Assembly: GCA_903939115.1 (NCBI GenBank)
Contig: CAJAFV010000062.1
Span: 1 to 64,000 of the forward strand
Length of the DNA stretch: 64,000 nucleotides
From: an uncultured Geobacteraceae bacterium
Lineage (GTDB): Bacteria > Desulfobacterota > Desulfuromonadia > Geobacterales > Pseudopelobacteraceae
Reading direction: 5' to 3'
The translations under genes and the position numbers were made by a program. Positions 7,333 to 17,233 of this stretch are shown here, piece by piece (position 1 is the stretch's first letter; every line of letters starts with the position of its first letter). A model generated the notes under the pieces. It saw only the letters and a program-made list of their open reading frames with translations. It was not told where the DNA came from and searched no databases.

Positions 7333-8286
7333 ATGAGCAAGATTTACGCAGACAATTCGCAGTCAATCGGGAATACTCCACTGATTAAATTGAACCACAT
7401 CGTTGGGAACTCTAAAGCAACGATTCTGGCCAAGGTAGAAGGACGCAATCCTGCCTATTCGGTTAAGTGCCGTATCGGCGCCAACCTTATCTGGGATGCT
7501 GAAAAACGTGGTGTTTTGAAGCCGGGTGTCGAGATCATTGAGCCGACCTCCGGTAATACCGGCATTGCCCTGGCGTATGTTGCAGCAGCCCGTGGCTACA
7601 AGCTGACTCTGACCATGCCGGAAACGATGAGCATTGAGCGCCGTCGCGTTCTTGCCGCTTTGGGAGCCCACCTGATACTGACTCCCGGTGCAGAAGGAAT
7701 GAAAGGCGCTATCAGTCGGGCTGAAGAAATTGCCGCAGCAGAACCGGACAAATATTTCCTGCCGCAGCAGTTCAAGAACCCGGCTAATCCTGAGATTCAT
7801 GAAAAAACCACCGGCCCTGAAATCTGGAATGACACCGATGGCGCTATTGATGTGTTCGTATCTGGCGTCGGTACCGGCGGCACTATTACCGGTGTTTCGC
7901 GTTATATCAAGAACACCAAGGGTAAGAAAATAATTTCTGTTGCTGTAGAGCCGAAAGAGAGTCCGGTCATCAGCCAGAAACTCGCCGGACTGCCGCTCCA
8001 GCCGGCCCCGCACAAGATTCAGGGAATCGGCGCCGGATTTATTCCGGACACCCTCGACCTCAGCGTCGTTGACCGTGTCGAGCAGGTAGACAGCGCCGAA
8101 GCGCTCGATTTTGCACGGCGCCTTGCCAAGGAGGAAGGTCTGCTGGTTGGTATCTCCTGCGGCGCCGCCGTAGCAGCTGCAGTACGTCTTGGTCAGCTGG
8201 ATGAATTTGCCGGCAAGACAATAGTCGTAATCCTGCCGGATGGAGCAGAACGCTATCTTTCAACCGCCCTGTTTGAGGGGATCTAG
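7333..8286 (+). CDS. cysK: Cysteine synthase (O-acetylserine sulfhydrylase) 1
   Basis: A 317-residue PLP enzyme that makes cysteine from O-acetylserine and sulfide. The PLP lysine is K45 in [11 protein letters not shown], the substrate loop is [13 protein letters not shown], and the phosphate loop is [10 protein letters not shown]. Very close to the copy at 53115-54068, so the two are recent paralogues. An AAAGGAG site precedes the ATG. It lies behind a perfect palindrome, next to an Rrf2 regulator. The following DUF2292 gene starts two bases after the stop. Confidence 0.95.
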   Translation: MSKIYADNSQSIGNTPLIKLNHIVGNSKATILAKVEGRNPAYSVKCRIGANLIWDAEKRGVLKPGVEIIEPTSGNTGIALAYVAAARGYKLTLTMPETMSIERRRVLAALGAHLILTPGAEGMKGAISRAEEIAAAEPDKYFLPQQFKNPANPEIHEKTTGPEIWNDTDGAIDVFVSGVGTGGTITGVSRYIKNTKGKKIISVAVEPKESPVISQKLAGLPLQPAPHKIQGIGAGFIPDTLDLSVVDRVEQVDSAEALDFARRLAKEEGLLVGISCGAAVAAAVRLGQLDEFAGKTIVVILPDGAERYLSTALFEGI

Positions 8287-8287
8287 G

Positions 8288-8470
8288 ATGAGCACCATCG
8301 CCCCGAGTCTTTGGAACAAGGAGCTTGAACTCCTTGTGCGTGATGCGTTGCAGTCAATCCGTTTTGGCACCGTTAGTCTTGTTGTTCAGGACGGGAGAGT
8401 TATCCAGATTGATAAAAGCGAGAAGATTAGAATCAATCGTACCGGGCATATAGACGGGAGCGGTATTTAA
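8288..8470 (+). CDS. DUF2292 (YezD-like) small protein
   Basis: A 60-residue protein with the DUF2292 pattern: a helix (LVRDALQSIRFGTV) followed by SLVVQDGRVIQIDKSEKIR. The start at 8288 lies two bases after the cysK stop, with AGG overlapping the end of cysK. Function unknown. Small proteins of this family are commonly found beside sulfur assimilation genes, a statement from memory. Confidence 0.75.
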   Translation: MSTIAPSLWNKELELLVRDALQSIRFGTVSLVVQDGRVIQIDKSEKIRINRTGHIDGSGI

Positions 8471-8492
8471 GTTTCACGAAGTATAATCATAT

Positions 8493-8557
8493 GCTGACCA
8501 GACAACTGGAGGCCGGTTGAGTTTTCACGCACGTGACTCTTCCGGCCTCGTTATTTT
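8493..8557 (+). ncRNA. Leader RNA copy E5 (upstream of the nifH-like gene)
   Basis: GCTGACCAGACAACTGGAGG, then GGCCGG...CCGGCC and a broken T-run (TCGTTATTTT). The loop is ACAA, not AAAA. No clear TTGACA promoter stands in front, so it may act inside the cysK operon, attenuating read-through into the nifH-like gene. A lone TATAAT at 8482-8487 could be a weak promoter. Confidence 0.8.
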
Positions 8558-8589
8558 AACCAGTCAATTATTAAGAGAAGAGATTACTC

Positions 8590-9471
8590 ATGACTCATCA
8601 TATTGCATTTTATGGAAAAGGGGGCGTCGGAAAAACCACCCTGGTCACGAATATATCTGCTTCGTTAGTGGAAGCATGTTTTGAAGTTATGGTTGTCGGG
8701 TGCGATCCAAAGGGCGATTCGACAGCTCTCTTGAATAACAGTATCAAAATACCGAGTGTCCTGGAGCAGATCCGGAATCATACCGACCTCACCCTGGATA
8801 GCCTCGTACATAAGGGCTTTAAAGGAATTACCTGTGTGGAACTAGGGGATCCAACATCCTCGGCAACCTGTGCGTCCGCTGAGATATCACGAGCTATCAA
8901 TGAACTTAAGCGATTACAGGTTTTTGAACAAATTAATCCTGATTTTGTCCTCTATGATATTTCCGGGGAAAATTCATTTGCGGCATTGCACGCTGTTATT
9001 CGACAGGTTGAAATATCCAGGCTTTGTGTCGTTACTAATGCCGATTTCAAAGCATTGCAGACAGCCAATGATGTCTTTGGTTTTTTGGAACAGTATAATA
9101 GTGAACATGAGACGCCAATACTGATGGGTGGGTTGATTCTTAATAGTATTTCGAGTTCTTTTGAAGAGGCCTTTGTCAATGATTTTTCTTTTCATACCAA
9201 TGCCAGGACAATAGGCAAGGTGCCGAGGTCGCTAGTTGTCAGGCAGTCTGAACTTTACGGGCAGACGGTTATTGAATCGATACCTAAATCGAACCAGTCA
9301 TATTATTATCGTCGCCTGGCAAACCAGATCGTCGATACTACGAATACTATATATTCCGGTAATATGCCTCAACCGATGTCGGTGGAGCGTCTGCGTGCCT
9401 GGAGCCTCGAATGGGCGGAGCGGATTTATGCTCTCGAAAACGGGTTGGTATCGGATGGTGCATCGATCTAA
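8590..9471 (+). CDS. NifH-like P-loop ATPase lacking one cluster cysteine
   Basis: A 293-residue protein aligned along its whole length with nitrogenase reductase NifH. It has the deviant P-loop YGKGGVGKTT (residues 8-17), VVGCDPKGDST and a C-terminal domain like NifH. C94 (ATCASAE) matches NifH Cys97. The second ligand, Cys132 in the GDVVCGG block, is replaced: the switch II region reads DISGENSFAA, with F130 at that position. A NifH dimer needs both cysteines from each chain, so a standard bridging 4Fe-4S cluster is unlikely. It may be a regulatory or insertion ATPase or an altered reductase. It stands alone behind leader E5. Confidence 0.88.
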   Translation: MTHHIAFYGKGGVGKTTLVTNISASLVEACFEVMVVGCDPKGDSTALLNNSIKIPSVLEQIRNHTDLTLDSLVHKGFKGITCVELGDPTSSATCASAEISRAINELKRLQVFEQINPDFVLYDISGENSFAALHAVIRQVEISRLCVVTNADFKALQTANDVFGFLEQYNSEHETPILMGGLILNSISSSFEEAFVNDFSFHTNARTIGKVPRSLVVRQSELYGQTVIESIPKSNQSYYYRRLANQIVDTTNTIYSGNMPQPMSVERLRAWSLEWAERIYALENGLVSDGASI

Positions 9472-9499
9472 CAGATAGTGATTTTTTTTATCTAAAAAA

Positions 9500-9516
9500 A
9501 CTATAAAAACAATAGT
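9500..9516 (+). promoter_or_regulatory. Probable Rrf2 operator
   Basis: The dyad ACTATAAAAACAATAGT lies 25 bases before the methyltransferase gene. It resembles the palindromes at 6787, 7284, 22092 and 47763. Confidence 0.5.
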
Positions 9517-9540
9517 AATAGTGGTTTTAAGGGAGAGGGT

Positions 9541-10080
9541 ATGACAATAGTCGCTGAAAGTGTCAGAAGATACAGCACCTTCTTCAAGAAAAGTCAGGCA
9601 ACTGAAGTACTTGATTACGGCACTGGCAACATGAGAAACGCTTTTTTTATGGCGAAGCAGGGCTTCAAAGTTTTCGCGGCGGATATTCCTGAACAGATTG
9701 AAAAACTGCGCGACCGCCCGCTGGTCAAAAACATTGAGAGGCTCATGGCTACAGACGAGCTTCCGGACTCACGTCTCAACGTTGATCTTGTTCTGTCCAC
9801 CTACGTTTTTAATATTATCATGGAGAGCAGCGAGCGGCATTTGTATCTGGAAAATGCCGTAGCCAACCTGAAACCGGGTGGCTACCTGCTGATGGAGGTG
9901 CGCTGCCGCAAGCCTCATGAACGGTGCGATACAACGTGCTCAGATTATTTCTCATGTTCTGATTGCTCCAAAACACTAACTCATGAAGAACTCGATGGAC
10001 TCCTGAACCCACACGGTTTACGCCGCATAAGCCACTATTACCGCAGTCATGCGGTGAGCGCCATCTATCAGTATAATTAA
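9541..10080 (+). CDS. Class I SAM-dependent methyltransferase
   Basis: A 179-residue Rossmann-type methyltransferase. Motif I is LDYGTGNMRNAFFMAKQG, followed by an acidic AADIPEQI strand end and LKPGGYLLMEVR. An unusual cysteine-rich segment, CDTTCSDYFSCSDC, sits before the last helix and may bind metal or a thiol. The substrate is unknown. Given the neighbours (MetY downstream, a probable Rrf2 operator upstream), a thiol, sulfide or metalloid methyltransferase is possible, but this is inference. Confidence 0.8.
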   Translation: MTIVAESVRRYSTFFKKSQATEVLDYGTGNMRNAFFMAKQGFKVFAADIPEQIEKLRDRPLVKNIERLMATDELPDSRLNVDLVLSTYVFNIIMESSERHLYLENAVANLKPGGYLLMEVRCRKPHERCDTTCSDYFSCSDCSKTLTHEELDGLLNPHGLRRISHYYRSHAVSAIYQYN

Positions 10081-10092
10081 AGGCTGTAATAA

Positions 10093-11424
<1,332 letters not shown>

Positions 11425-11500
11425 GATGAAAAACCTGAGATCAGGAAAATGGTTACCATCGGGAATAACCCCGAAATTAAAAGCTTAAAGGAGCTGAAGA

Positions 11501-12373
11501 ATGGAAAAAGTAATGAATGTAATGGCAGTAGTTGTTTTGGCAGCGGCTTTGTTTACAGGTTCTGCACAGGCCGGCGTTCCGCTTGTCAACCTTGAAGGTG
11601 TCGGCGGTGTTGCTTTCAATCCACTGGCGTACCCGGCAGCTACGTTCAGCAAAGACGATGGGCAGGATCAAGTTGCCAAGCCCAGATTCGGGACGTGGTA
11701 TGTGAACCTCAACGGATCTGACATCGATTGGACGACTATTGGTGTTGCGGACACCTTTTTCAAACGGCTGGAGCTTTCCTATGGGTATGAGTCAGTTAAC
11801 CTCGGTCCTAACCTGCTGGCATTCAATAAGAACTTGAATGGGCTTAGTCAGAATATTCATAAAAGTAATATTGGTGCAAAGGCGTTGCTGCTCGAAGAAA
11901 ACAGTTTCGGCACAAAGTTTCTCCCCGCAGTTGCCGTAGGCGCCATCTACAAAACAACCACTTTCGATGCGGTTAAACTTGGCGACAACGTAGATAAAAA
12001 CGGTATTGACGCCTATGTAGTTGCTACAAAACTGATCACCGAGTTGCCAAGACCGGTACTCCTTTCTGCAGGAGCCCTGTCAACCAAAGGTCAGGTTAAT
12101 GGCATTCTCGGTTTCAATGACAAACAGGATACCGTCTTTTTTGGAAACATCGATGTCCTCCCGCTTGATAACGCTGCGATAGGTTTTGAATTCAAACAGG
12201 GAGCTAAATTCACCACCTTCGAGAATGCAAACTACTGGAATGTCCACGCTGCCTGGTTCGTGAACAAGAACTTGAGTTTAATTGCCGCTTATACAGACGC
12301 AGGGGACCATCATTCCACTTCAAAGGCCGGCCTCGGCAGTGGCACTGTTCTGAGTGCTCAATACGAATTTTAA
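11501..12373 (+). CDS. Predicted outer-membrane beta-barrel protein
   Basis: A 290-residue secreted protein with a signal peptide (MNVMAVVVLAAALFTGSAQA) and many alternating strands ending in a terminal aromatic residue (SAQYEF), typical of outer-membrane barrels. The segment GVPLVNLEGVGGVAFNPLAY resembles the DUF3034-type proteins, but I am not sure of the family. A role in passing organic sulfur compounds through the outer membrane would fit the island. GGAG precedes the ATG. Confidence 0.65.
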   Translation: MEKVMNVMAVVVLAAALFTGSAQAGVPLVNLEGVGGVAFNPLAYPAATFSKDDGQDQVAKPRFGTWYVNLNGSDIDWTTIGVADTFFKRLELSYGYESVNLGPNLLAFNKNLNGLSQNIHKSNIGAKALLLEENSFGTKFLPAVAVGAIYKTTTFDAVKLGDNVDKNGIDAYVVATKLITELPRPVLLSAGALSTKGQVNGILGFNDKQDTVFFGNIDVLPLDNAAIGFEFKQGAKFTTFENANYWNVHAAWFVNKNLSLIAAYTDAGDHHSTSKAGLGSGTVLSAQYEF

Positions 12374-12398
12374 CAGAGTTACGGATAGGAGAAAAATC

Positions 12399-12593
12399 AT
12401 GGGAAAATACAAGGATACTCCGAGGTACAATGTAATCTCAATGAGAGTAAGTGACTATGAACGGCAGGAATTTGAGGCAATGGCATTATGTAATGACTTG
12501 AATATCTCGCAGATGATGAGGGAGGCAATGGAACATTTTACTGCTAAAGCCGATGCTGTATCCGCCTGGTCTGCACGGCTCAGAGGCGATTGA
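12399..12593 (+). CDS. Small ribbon-helix-helix-like protein
   Basis: A 64-residue protein. The pattern YNVISMRVSDYERQEFEA, followed by LNISQMMREAMEHF, fits a ribbon-helix-helix DNA-binding fold (Arc/MetJ/CopG type): one strand, then two helices. The start is at 12399, behind TAGGAG; the ORF upstream belongs to the end of the porin gene. It may be a local repressor. No partner toxin gene is visible, so an antitoxin role is less likely. Confidence 0.6.
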   Translation: MGKYKDTPRYNVISMRVSDYERQEFEAMALCNDLNISQMMREAMEHFTAKADAVSAWSARLRGD

Positions 12594-12656
12594 GATTTCC
12601 CCGCTCCTGATGTGATGATGAATTCGGAACCACGTCGTAATAGCCGCTATCTTATA

Positions 12657-12714
12657 CAAAATTTGTAGGTTTGATATTTAATTGCTTGACAGCTGCACCT
12701 TTCCTTTGTTAGGG
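12657..12714 (+). promoter_or_regulatory. Promoter with upstream AT-rich box for leader E6
   Basis: TTGACA at 12686-12691, a 17-base spacer and a poor -10 (TTAGGG) at 12709-12714. Just upstream, ACAAAATTTGTAGGTTTGAT is a box shared with the promoters of E8 to E11. The weak -10 and the box suggest a need for an activator. Confidence 0.6.
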
Positions 12715-12728
12715 TGTTCAAAAGCAGG

Positions 12729-12792
12729 GCTGACCAGAAAAACTGGAGGCCAGGCAAAAACGGGAGTGCTCCTGTTTTTGCCTGGCCTTTTT
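12729..12792 (+). ncRNA. Leader RNA copy E6 (upstream of radical SAM module 1)
   Basis: GCTGACCAGAAAAACTGGAG, then a very strong hairpin (GGCCAGGCAAAAAC / GTTTTTGCCTGGCC) and TTTTT. The predicted transcript start is about eight bases before it. Confidence 0.9.
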
Positions 12793-12842
12793 GATTTTTT
12801 ACTCTGCTTACACAAAAACAGAACATGTGGAAGGAACCGGAA

Positions 12843-14099
12843 ATGGCACGACATCAGGGGAACAAAACTAATTCAGAACTCTCACTGGCAGAAATAGTAG
12901 CAAAGTATCCTGATTTTCCCCGTCTGATAGCGCTGAAGATTGACGTGCAGCGCCGAGGGGTGCATTACACCGAACGGGCACTTGCTGCCGTCGATTACTC
13001 TATACATCAGATGCGCAGTCCATACCTGTTCGGTTCGCGCGATGGGCAGATAAAAGACCTGCCGGAATCTCTTCTGCTCCGTGACGGCACAACAATTCTG
13101 ACCGACCCGACGCCGCCGGATCAGAACCCGTATCACGTGGATTTGGTCGACGGCACATTTGCCCTGATCGACAACGGTCAGTTTGTCGAGTTTACCGACC
13201 TCTGGCCCAAGCCGCTTTACTACGATAAAAAAACCAGTACCGGTATTCCGATGAGCCATATCGCCAGTGCCCGTCCGCAACGACTGAATGTCTTTCAGTC
13301 CAGCTATTGCCACTTCTGGGCTGAGGATCAGGGGTGCAAATTCTGCGATATCGTTACCCACACCAAGCAGCAGAAAAGTGAAAAGGGGGTGCCGACTCGC
13401 CTTAAACCATCCGATATCTCCGAAACAATCAAAGAAGCAGTGAAGGAATCTGGCCGGTTTACCAACATCTGCCTGACTTCCGGTTCCGTCCTTAAAGGTA
13501 AGGAGCTGTTCGATCAGGAGGTGGATTTCTATATCGAGACACTGCAGGCCATCGGTGAAAACTTCACAACCAAAAAGTTCCCGAGCCAACTGATTTCATC
13601 ATCTTTCAATGAAAAACAGCTGGCACGTCTGTATGAGAATACCGGTTTGATGAGTTACACCAGTGACCTGGAAGTGCTGAACGAAGAGGTATTCAACTGG
13701 GTCTGCCCGGGGAAAGCCTCTAAACTTGGTTATCAGGAGTGGAAAAATCGTCTTGTCCGGGCTGTGGATATCTTTGGTCGCGGCAATGTCGGTACCGGCC
13801 TGGTGTCCGGTTCGGAACTGGCTCTGCCGCACGGCTTCAAGAGCGAAAACGACGCCCTGAAGGCGACCCTGGAAGAAGCTGAATACCTGGCTGAACGTGG
13901 TGTGACAACTGTCTATATCGTCTGGGTCCCGCGTCCCGGTTCCTACTTTCACGATCAGCAGAACGCCTCTCTTGAGTATTACGTCCAAAAGGCACAGGGG
14001 CTTCACAATCTGCGGGTGAAATACAACCTCGGCGTTGACTTTGATGATTATCGTCGCTGCGGTAACCACCCCGACTCGGATTTGTCGCGATTACTCTGA
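12843..14099 (+). CDS. Radical SAM protein, module 1 (CX8CX2C motif)
   Basis: A 418-residue protein, the first of three paralogues. The likely 4Fe-4S/SAM motif is C156-x8-C165-x2-C168 (YCHFWAEDQGCKFCDIV), wider than the usual CX3CX2C and near the CX9CX2C of Elp3. About 155 residues of conserved sequence come before it (KIDVQRRGVHYTERAL, LFGSRD, LLLRDGTT), which is uncommon. After it come a LTSGS strand, GLMSYTSDLEVLNEEVFNW and a conserved C-terminal RRCGNHPDSDLSRLL. Start chosen at ATG 12843, which has GGAAGG eight bases upstream. Followed by a split-barrel protein and an ABC transporter. I do not recognise the family function; oxygen-free breakdown of the imported compound is my inference. 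Confidence 0.85.
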   Translation: MARHQGNKTNSELSLAEIVAKYPDFPRLIALKIDVQRRGVHYTERALAAVDYSIHQMRSPYLFGSRDGQIKDLPESLLLRDGTTILTDPTPPDQNPYHVDLVDGTFALIDNGQFVEFTDLWPKPLYYDKKTSTGIPMSHIASARPQRLNVFQSSYCHFWAEDQGCKFCDIVTHTKQQKSEKGVPTRLKPSDISETIKEAVKESGRFTNICLTSGSVLKGKELFDQEVDFYIETLQAIGENFTTKKFPSQLISSSFNEKQLARLYENTGLMSYTSDLEVLNEEVFNWVCPGKASKLGYQEWKNRLVRAVDIFGRGNVGTGLVSGSELALPHGFKSENDALKATLEEAEYLAERGVTTVYIVWVPRPGSYFHDQQNASLEYYVQKAQGLHNLRVKYNLGVDFDDYRRCGNHPDSDLSRLL

Positions 14100-14122
14100 A
14101 GTCAAATATTAAGGGGAATTAT

Positions 14123-14584
14123 ATGGGAACTGCATTAACAAAAGAGATAGTCGGCCTGCTAACTGACAGCCGTACCAGTAAGGTACTGGCAACTGTCGAT
14201 GAAAAGGGGTTCCCGCACGCAGTTGCGGGGGTGCCTCTCCATATAGGTGAACAGGGCAATCTGCTCTATCTGGAGTATTTCGAGTCATCAGCAACCAACA
14301 AAAACCTGACTCGCAGCATCTGGTTCGACGGGGTCGTGGCAATCGCGCTGTCAAATGCCGGGCAATCGTTTCAGATCAAGGGGCGTCCGATCAAGAATCA
14401 TATCACCGGGCCGCTGTTTTTAAAGTTTTACCAGGAAATCCGTTCGATACAGGGAGATGTTAATCTGGCTTCTGTATGGGAAATAGAACCCGTTGAAATT
14501 ATTGACGAAGGTCAGGATGCCCGCCGGGAATATGAACATACGAAACGCCCCTTCTTTACCCATCTTGACCGGATAGCCCGCTGA
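14123..14584 (+). CDS. Pyridoxamine-phosphate-oxidase-like split-barrel protein, module 1
   Basis: A 153-residue protein with the FMN-binding split-barrel pattern: SKVLATVDEKGFPHAV strand-turn-strand, LEYFESSATNKNLTRSIWFDG, and QIKGRP. Homologues bind FMN, F420 or heme. Always paired with the radical SAM gene in this island (also 24490 and 57844), so the two probably form a complex or an electron-transfer pair. The C-terminus RPFFTHLDRIAR is conserved in all three copies (PF(Y/S)(T/K/V)HLDR). Confidence 0.8.
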   Translation: MGTALTKEIVGLLTDSRTSKVLATVDEKGFPHAVAGVPLHIGEQGNLLYLEYFESSATNKNLTRSIWFDGVVAIALSNAGQSFQIKGRPIKNHITGPLFLKFYQEIRSIQGDVNLASVWEIEPVEIIDEGQDARREYEHTKRPFFTHLDRIAR

Positions 14585-14596
14585 CCAGCGGAACGT

Positions 14597-15430
14597 ATGG
14601 ATTATATTGATACCAATACGGGAAATGATATCCCCGAGGCAGCTGTGATTTCTGAAAAGGCGCAGCCCGTTACCATAACCCGCAGAGGGGGGTATTTTCT
14701 GCTACCCCTGTTTGTCCCGGTTATGTTGTTAGTCATCTGGGAACTGCTCAGCAGGAAGGGGATCATTAAGCCGACAATCCTACCGCCTCCGAGTGATATC
14801 TGGCTGGTATTTTTCGATATGCTCAAAAGCGGTGAATTGCTCAAACATCTCACTGTCAGCCTCTGGCGGGTCATCAAGGGGTTTTCCGCCGGTTCCCTGC
14901 TGGGACTGGTCACAGGGGTGCTGATCGGACTGTCCCCCCGTGTTGAGCGTGCCCTCGTGCTGATTACCGGTCTGCTGCGCCCTATACCGATCATCGCCTG
15001 GGTCCCGGTGCTGATTCTCTGGATGGGTATCGATGAAGCATCCAAGATTACTGTCATTGCTATCGGCAGTTTCTGGCCGGTGCTGTTGAACGTAGTACAC
15101 GGCATCAGAAATACCGATAAAAAATATGTTGAAGTGGCGACTATTTTTGAAAAGAACCGCTGGACCCTGCTGACAAAAGTGGTGCTCCCTTCGGCTCTGC
15201 CATCAATCTTTACCGGCATCAGGATCGGCATCGGCATCGCCTGGATGAGTGTGGTCGGCGCCGAGTTGATCGCCGCTTCTGCCGGTGTCGGCTACATGAT
15301 CATGTACGCCCGCGAACTTTCTCAGGCGGACGTCATGCTGGTAGGGGTAATATCCATCGGCATTACCGGGCTGCTTATCGACTACGCTATTCGCAGGCTG
15401 GAAGCACGTCTTCTTAAATGGAACATCTGA
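14597..15430 (+). CDS. NitT/TauT-type ABC transporter permease, module 1
   Basis: A 277-residue inner-membrane permease with about six hydrophobic segments. The ATPase-docking EAA-like loop is ATIFEKNRWTLLTKVVLPSA, followed by LPSIFTGIRIGIGIAW. Resembles SsuC and TauC, which import sulfonates. It starts 12 bases after the split-barrel gene and is followed by the ATPase and binding protein, so the importer is complete. Confidence 0.9.
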   Translation: MDYIDTNTGNDIPEAAVISEKAQPVTITRRGGYFLLPLFVPVMLLVIWELLSRKGIIKPTILPPPSDIWLVFFDMLKSGELLKHLTVSLWRVIKGFSAGSLLGLVTGVLIGLSPRVERALVLITGLLRPIPIIAWVPVLILWMGIDEASKITVIAIGSFWPVLLNVVHGIRNTDKKYVEVATIFEKNRWTLLTKVVLPSALPSIFTGIRIGIGIAWMSVVGAELIAASAGVGYMIMYARELSQADVMLVGVISIGITGLLIDYAIRRLEARLLKWNI

Positions 15431-15440
15431 GGAAATGAGT

Positions 15441-16226
15441 ATGTCAGTAAATAGCGGTCAGGCACTCTCAATCAGCCGCCTTTCAAAACAGTTTACCATT
15501 AATACCGGAACGGTTCAGGCTCTCACAGATATCAATCTGCGGGTGGAGCCGGGGGAATTCTTAAGTATTGTCGGCGCCAGTGGTTGCGGCAAAAGCACCC
15601 TGCTGCGTATCATTGTCGGTCTCGATTCAGAAAGCAGCGGCGAAATATTGCTTGGTGATCAGCCGGTACGTAAGCCGGGCGTGGATCGCGGTATGGTTTT
15701 TCAGGAAGCCCGCCTGCTCCCCTGGTTGACGGTGAGCGACAACATCGCCTTTGGCTGCCGCAGTGAAACTCCTTCAGCCGAACGGAGTCGACTTGTACGC
15801 GAACATATTGAACTGGTTGGGCTTGTCGGTTTTGAAAAAGCCTACCCGCATCAACTCTCAGGCGGCATGCAGCAGCGAGTCAGTATCGCTCGGGCTTTGG
15901 TCAACTGCCCCAAGGTTCTTCTGCTCGACGAGCCGTTTGGCGCTCTTGATGCCATGACCCGTATCAACATGCAGCAGGAGGTGCTGCGCATCTGGGAAAC
16001 TGAGAAAACTACGATGATTCTGGTGACTCACGACATTGATGAGGCCATTTATCTTGGAGACCGGGTTGTAGTCATGTCCAACCGCCCCGGAACGATCAAA
16101 AAGATTGTCCCGGTACAGCTGCCGCGTCCTCGAGACCGGAGTGATTATGATTTTGTCCAGATCCGCAAAGAAATTTATACAGAATTTTTCGAACAGACCA
16201 ATAAACCGTTTGCTTACGCAATCTGA
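15441..16226 (+). CDS. NitT/TauT-type ABC transporter ATPase, module 1
   Basis: A 261-residue ATPase of the SsuB/TauB group. Walker A is GASGCGKST, the signature is LSGGMQQRVSIARAL, and Walker B is VLLLDEPFGALD. ATG 15441 is preferred over 15435 because it leaves six bases after GAGGAA. It ends in the typical short tail (NKPFAYAI). Confidence 0.93.
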   Translation: MSVNSGQALSISRLSKQFTINTGTVQALTDINLRVEPGEFLSIVGASGCGKSTLLRIIVGLDSESSGEILLGDQPVRKPGVDRGMVFQEARLLPWLTVSDNIAFGCRSETPSAERSRLVREHIELVGLVGFEKAYPHQLSGGMQQRVSIARALVNCPKVLLLDEPFGALDAMTRINMQQEVLRIWETEKTTMILVTHDIDEAIYLGDRVVVMSNRPGTIKKIVPVQLPRPRDRSDYDFVQIRKEIYTEFFEQTNKPFAYAI

Positions 16227-16269
16227 TAGCAGGTTGACCGGAGACGGAAATCAAAAAAAGGAGAACATC

Positions 16270-17229
16270 ATGAAGAAGTTAATCGCACTGATTGTAACTA
16301 TGGCAAGTTTAGCCGGCTCATCGGCATTCGCAGCGCCGGAGAGCGGCAAAGAGGTGAACATCGGATACCAGGCCGCCAGCACCATCATTCTGCTCGGTAA
16401 AGCAAAGGGGTATTATGATGAAGAGTTCGCCAAGGAAGGGGCCAAAGTCAAGTACAACCTGTTCCTCGCCGGTCCCCCGATGATCGAAGGACTTTCCGGA
16501 GGTCGCCTGGACCTGATTCATACCGGTGATATGCCTCCGGTTGCCGGACGGGCTGCAGGTATCGATCTGAAAGTTATTGCCAATGCGGGCCTCGACCCGG
16601 CCCATAATTCGGTTTTAGTGGCTCCTGACTCAGCTATCAAATCCCCAAAGGATCTTAAAGGGAAAAAAGTCGGTGTTCCGGTTGGTTCCAGTGCCCATCA
16701 CTTCCTGTTCCTGTTGCTGGACAAATACGGCCTCAAGACGAGTGATGTTCAGGTTGTCAATCTTCCGGCTCCTGAGTTGGCTAATGCCCTGGAGACAAAG
16801 AATGTTGATGCTGTAGCAGTGTGGGAGCCGATTACGTCCAATATAGAAATACAAAAGAAGGGCAAAATACTGGCCGATTCCACCAAAATCAAACGGGCGG
16901 TTAATGTATATTTGACGCGCAATGAGTTCGGTAAGGAGAATCCAAAACTTGTTGAGGCCTTCCTTCGTGCCACCAAACGCGCGACAGACTTCTACAGTAA
17001 GGACCCAAAAGCCGCACAGAAGGCGATCTCGGACGAAAGCAAGTTCCCGTTGGCGGTGATAACCAAGATTACCAAGCGGTACAACTTTGCCCTCTCCATC
17101 AGTGATAAGGATATTGCCGCCCTGGAACAGGTTAAAGACTTTCTGCGCGAAACCAAAGTGCTCAAGAAAGAGTTTGAGATCAATGAGCTGTTTGACCTCA
17201 GCTACCTGAAACGTTCCGGCATCAAATAA
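16270..17229 (+). CDS. NMT1/TauA-type substrate-binding protein, module 1
   Basis: A 319-residue periplasmic binding protein. Signal peptide MKKLIALIVTMASLAGSSAFA; the mature part begins APESGKEVNIGYQAAS. The ligand region includes GDMPPVAGRAAG and GVPVGSSAHHFLF. I chose the ATG at 16270, preceded by AAAAGGAG; the longer ORF enters the ATPase gene. Similar in type to SsuA/TauA, suggesting a sulfonate or similar sulfur compound. Confidence 0.9.
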   Translation: MKKLIALIVTMASLAGSSAFAAPESGKEVNIGYQAASTIILLGKAKGYYDEEFAKEGAKVKYNLFLAGPPMIEGLSGGRLDLIHTGDMPPVAGRAAGIDLKVIANAGLDPAHNSVLVAPDSAIKSPKDLKGKKVGVPVGSSAHHFLFLLLDKYGLKTSDVQVVNLPAPELANALETKNVDAVAVWEPITSNIEIQKKGKILADSTKIKRAVNVYLTRNEFGKENPKLVEAFLRATKRATDFYSKDPKAAQKAISDESKFPLAVITKITKRYNFALSISDKDIAALEQVKDFLRETKVLKKEFEINELFDLSYLKRSGIK

Positions 17230-17233
17230 GAGT

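Noticed and set aside
12399-12593. Toxin-antitoxin pair
   Set aside because: The small ribbon-helix-helix protein has no adjacent toxin-like gene on either side.
12729-12792. SAM or other known sulfur riboswitch
   Set aside because: The conserved part is too short and lacks the multi-stem junction, kink-turn or pseudoknot of SAM-I, SAM-II or SAM-III; T-box features (specifier loop, UGGN bulge) are absent.
12729-12792. ANTAR-type two-hairpin antiterminator site
   Set aside because: ANTAR sites have two hairpins with six-base loops carrying fixed A and G positions. Here the first loop has only four or five A-rich bases.
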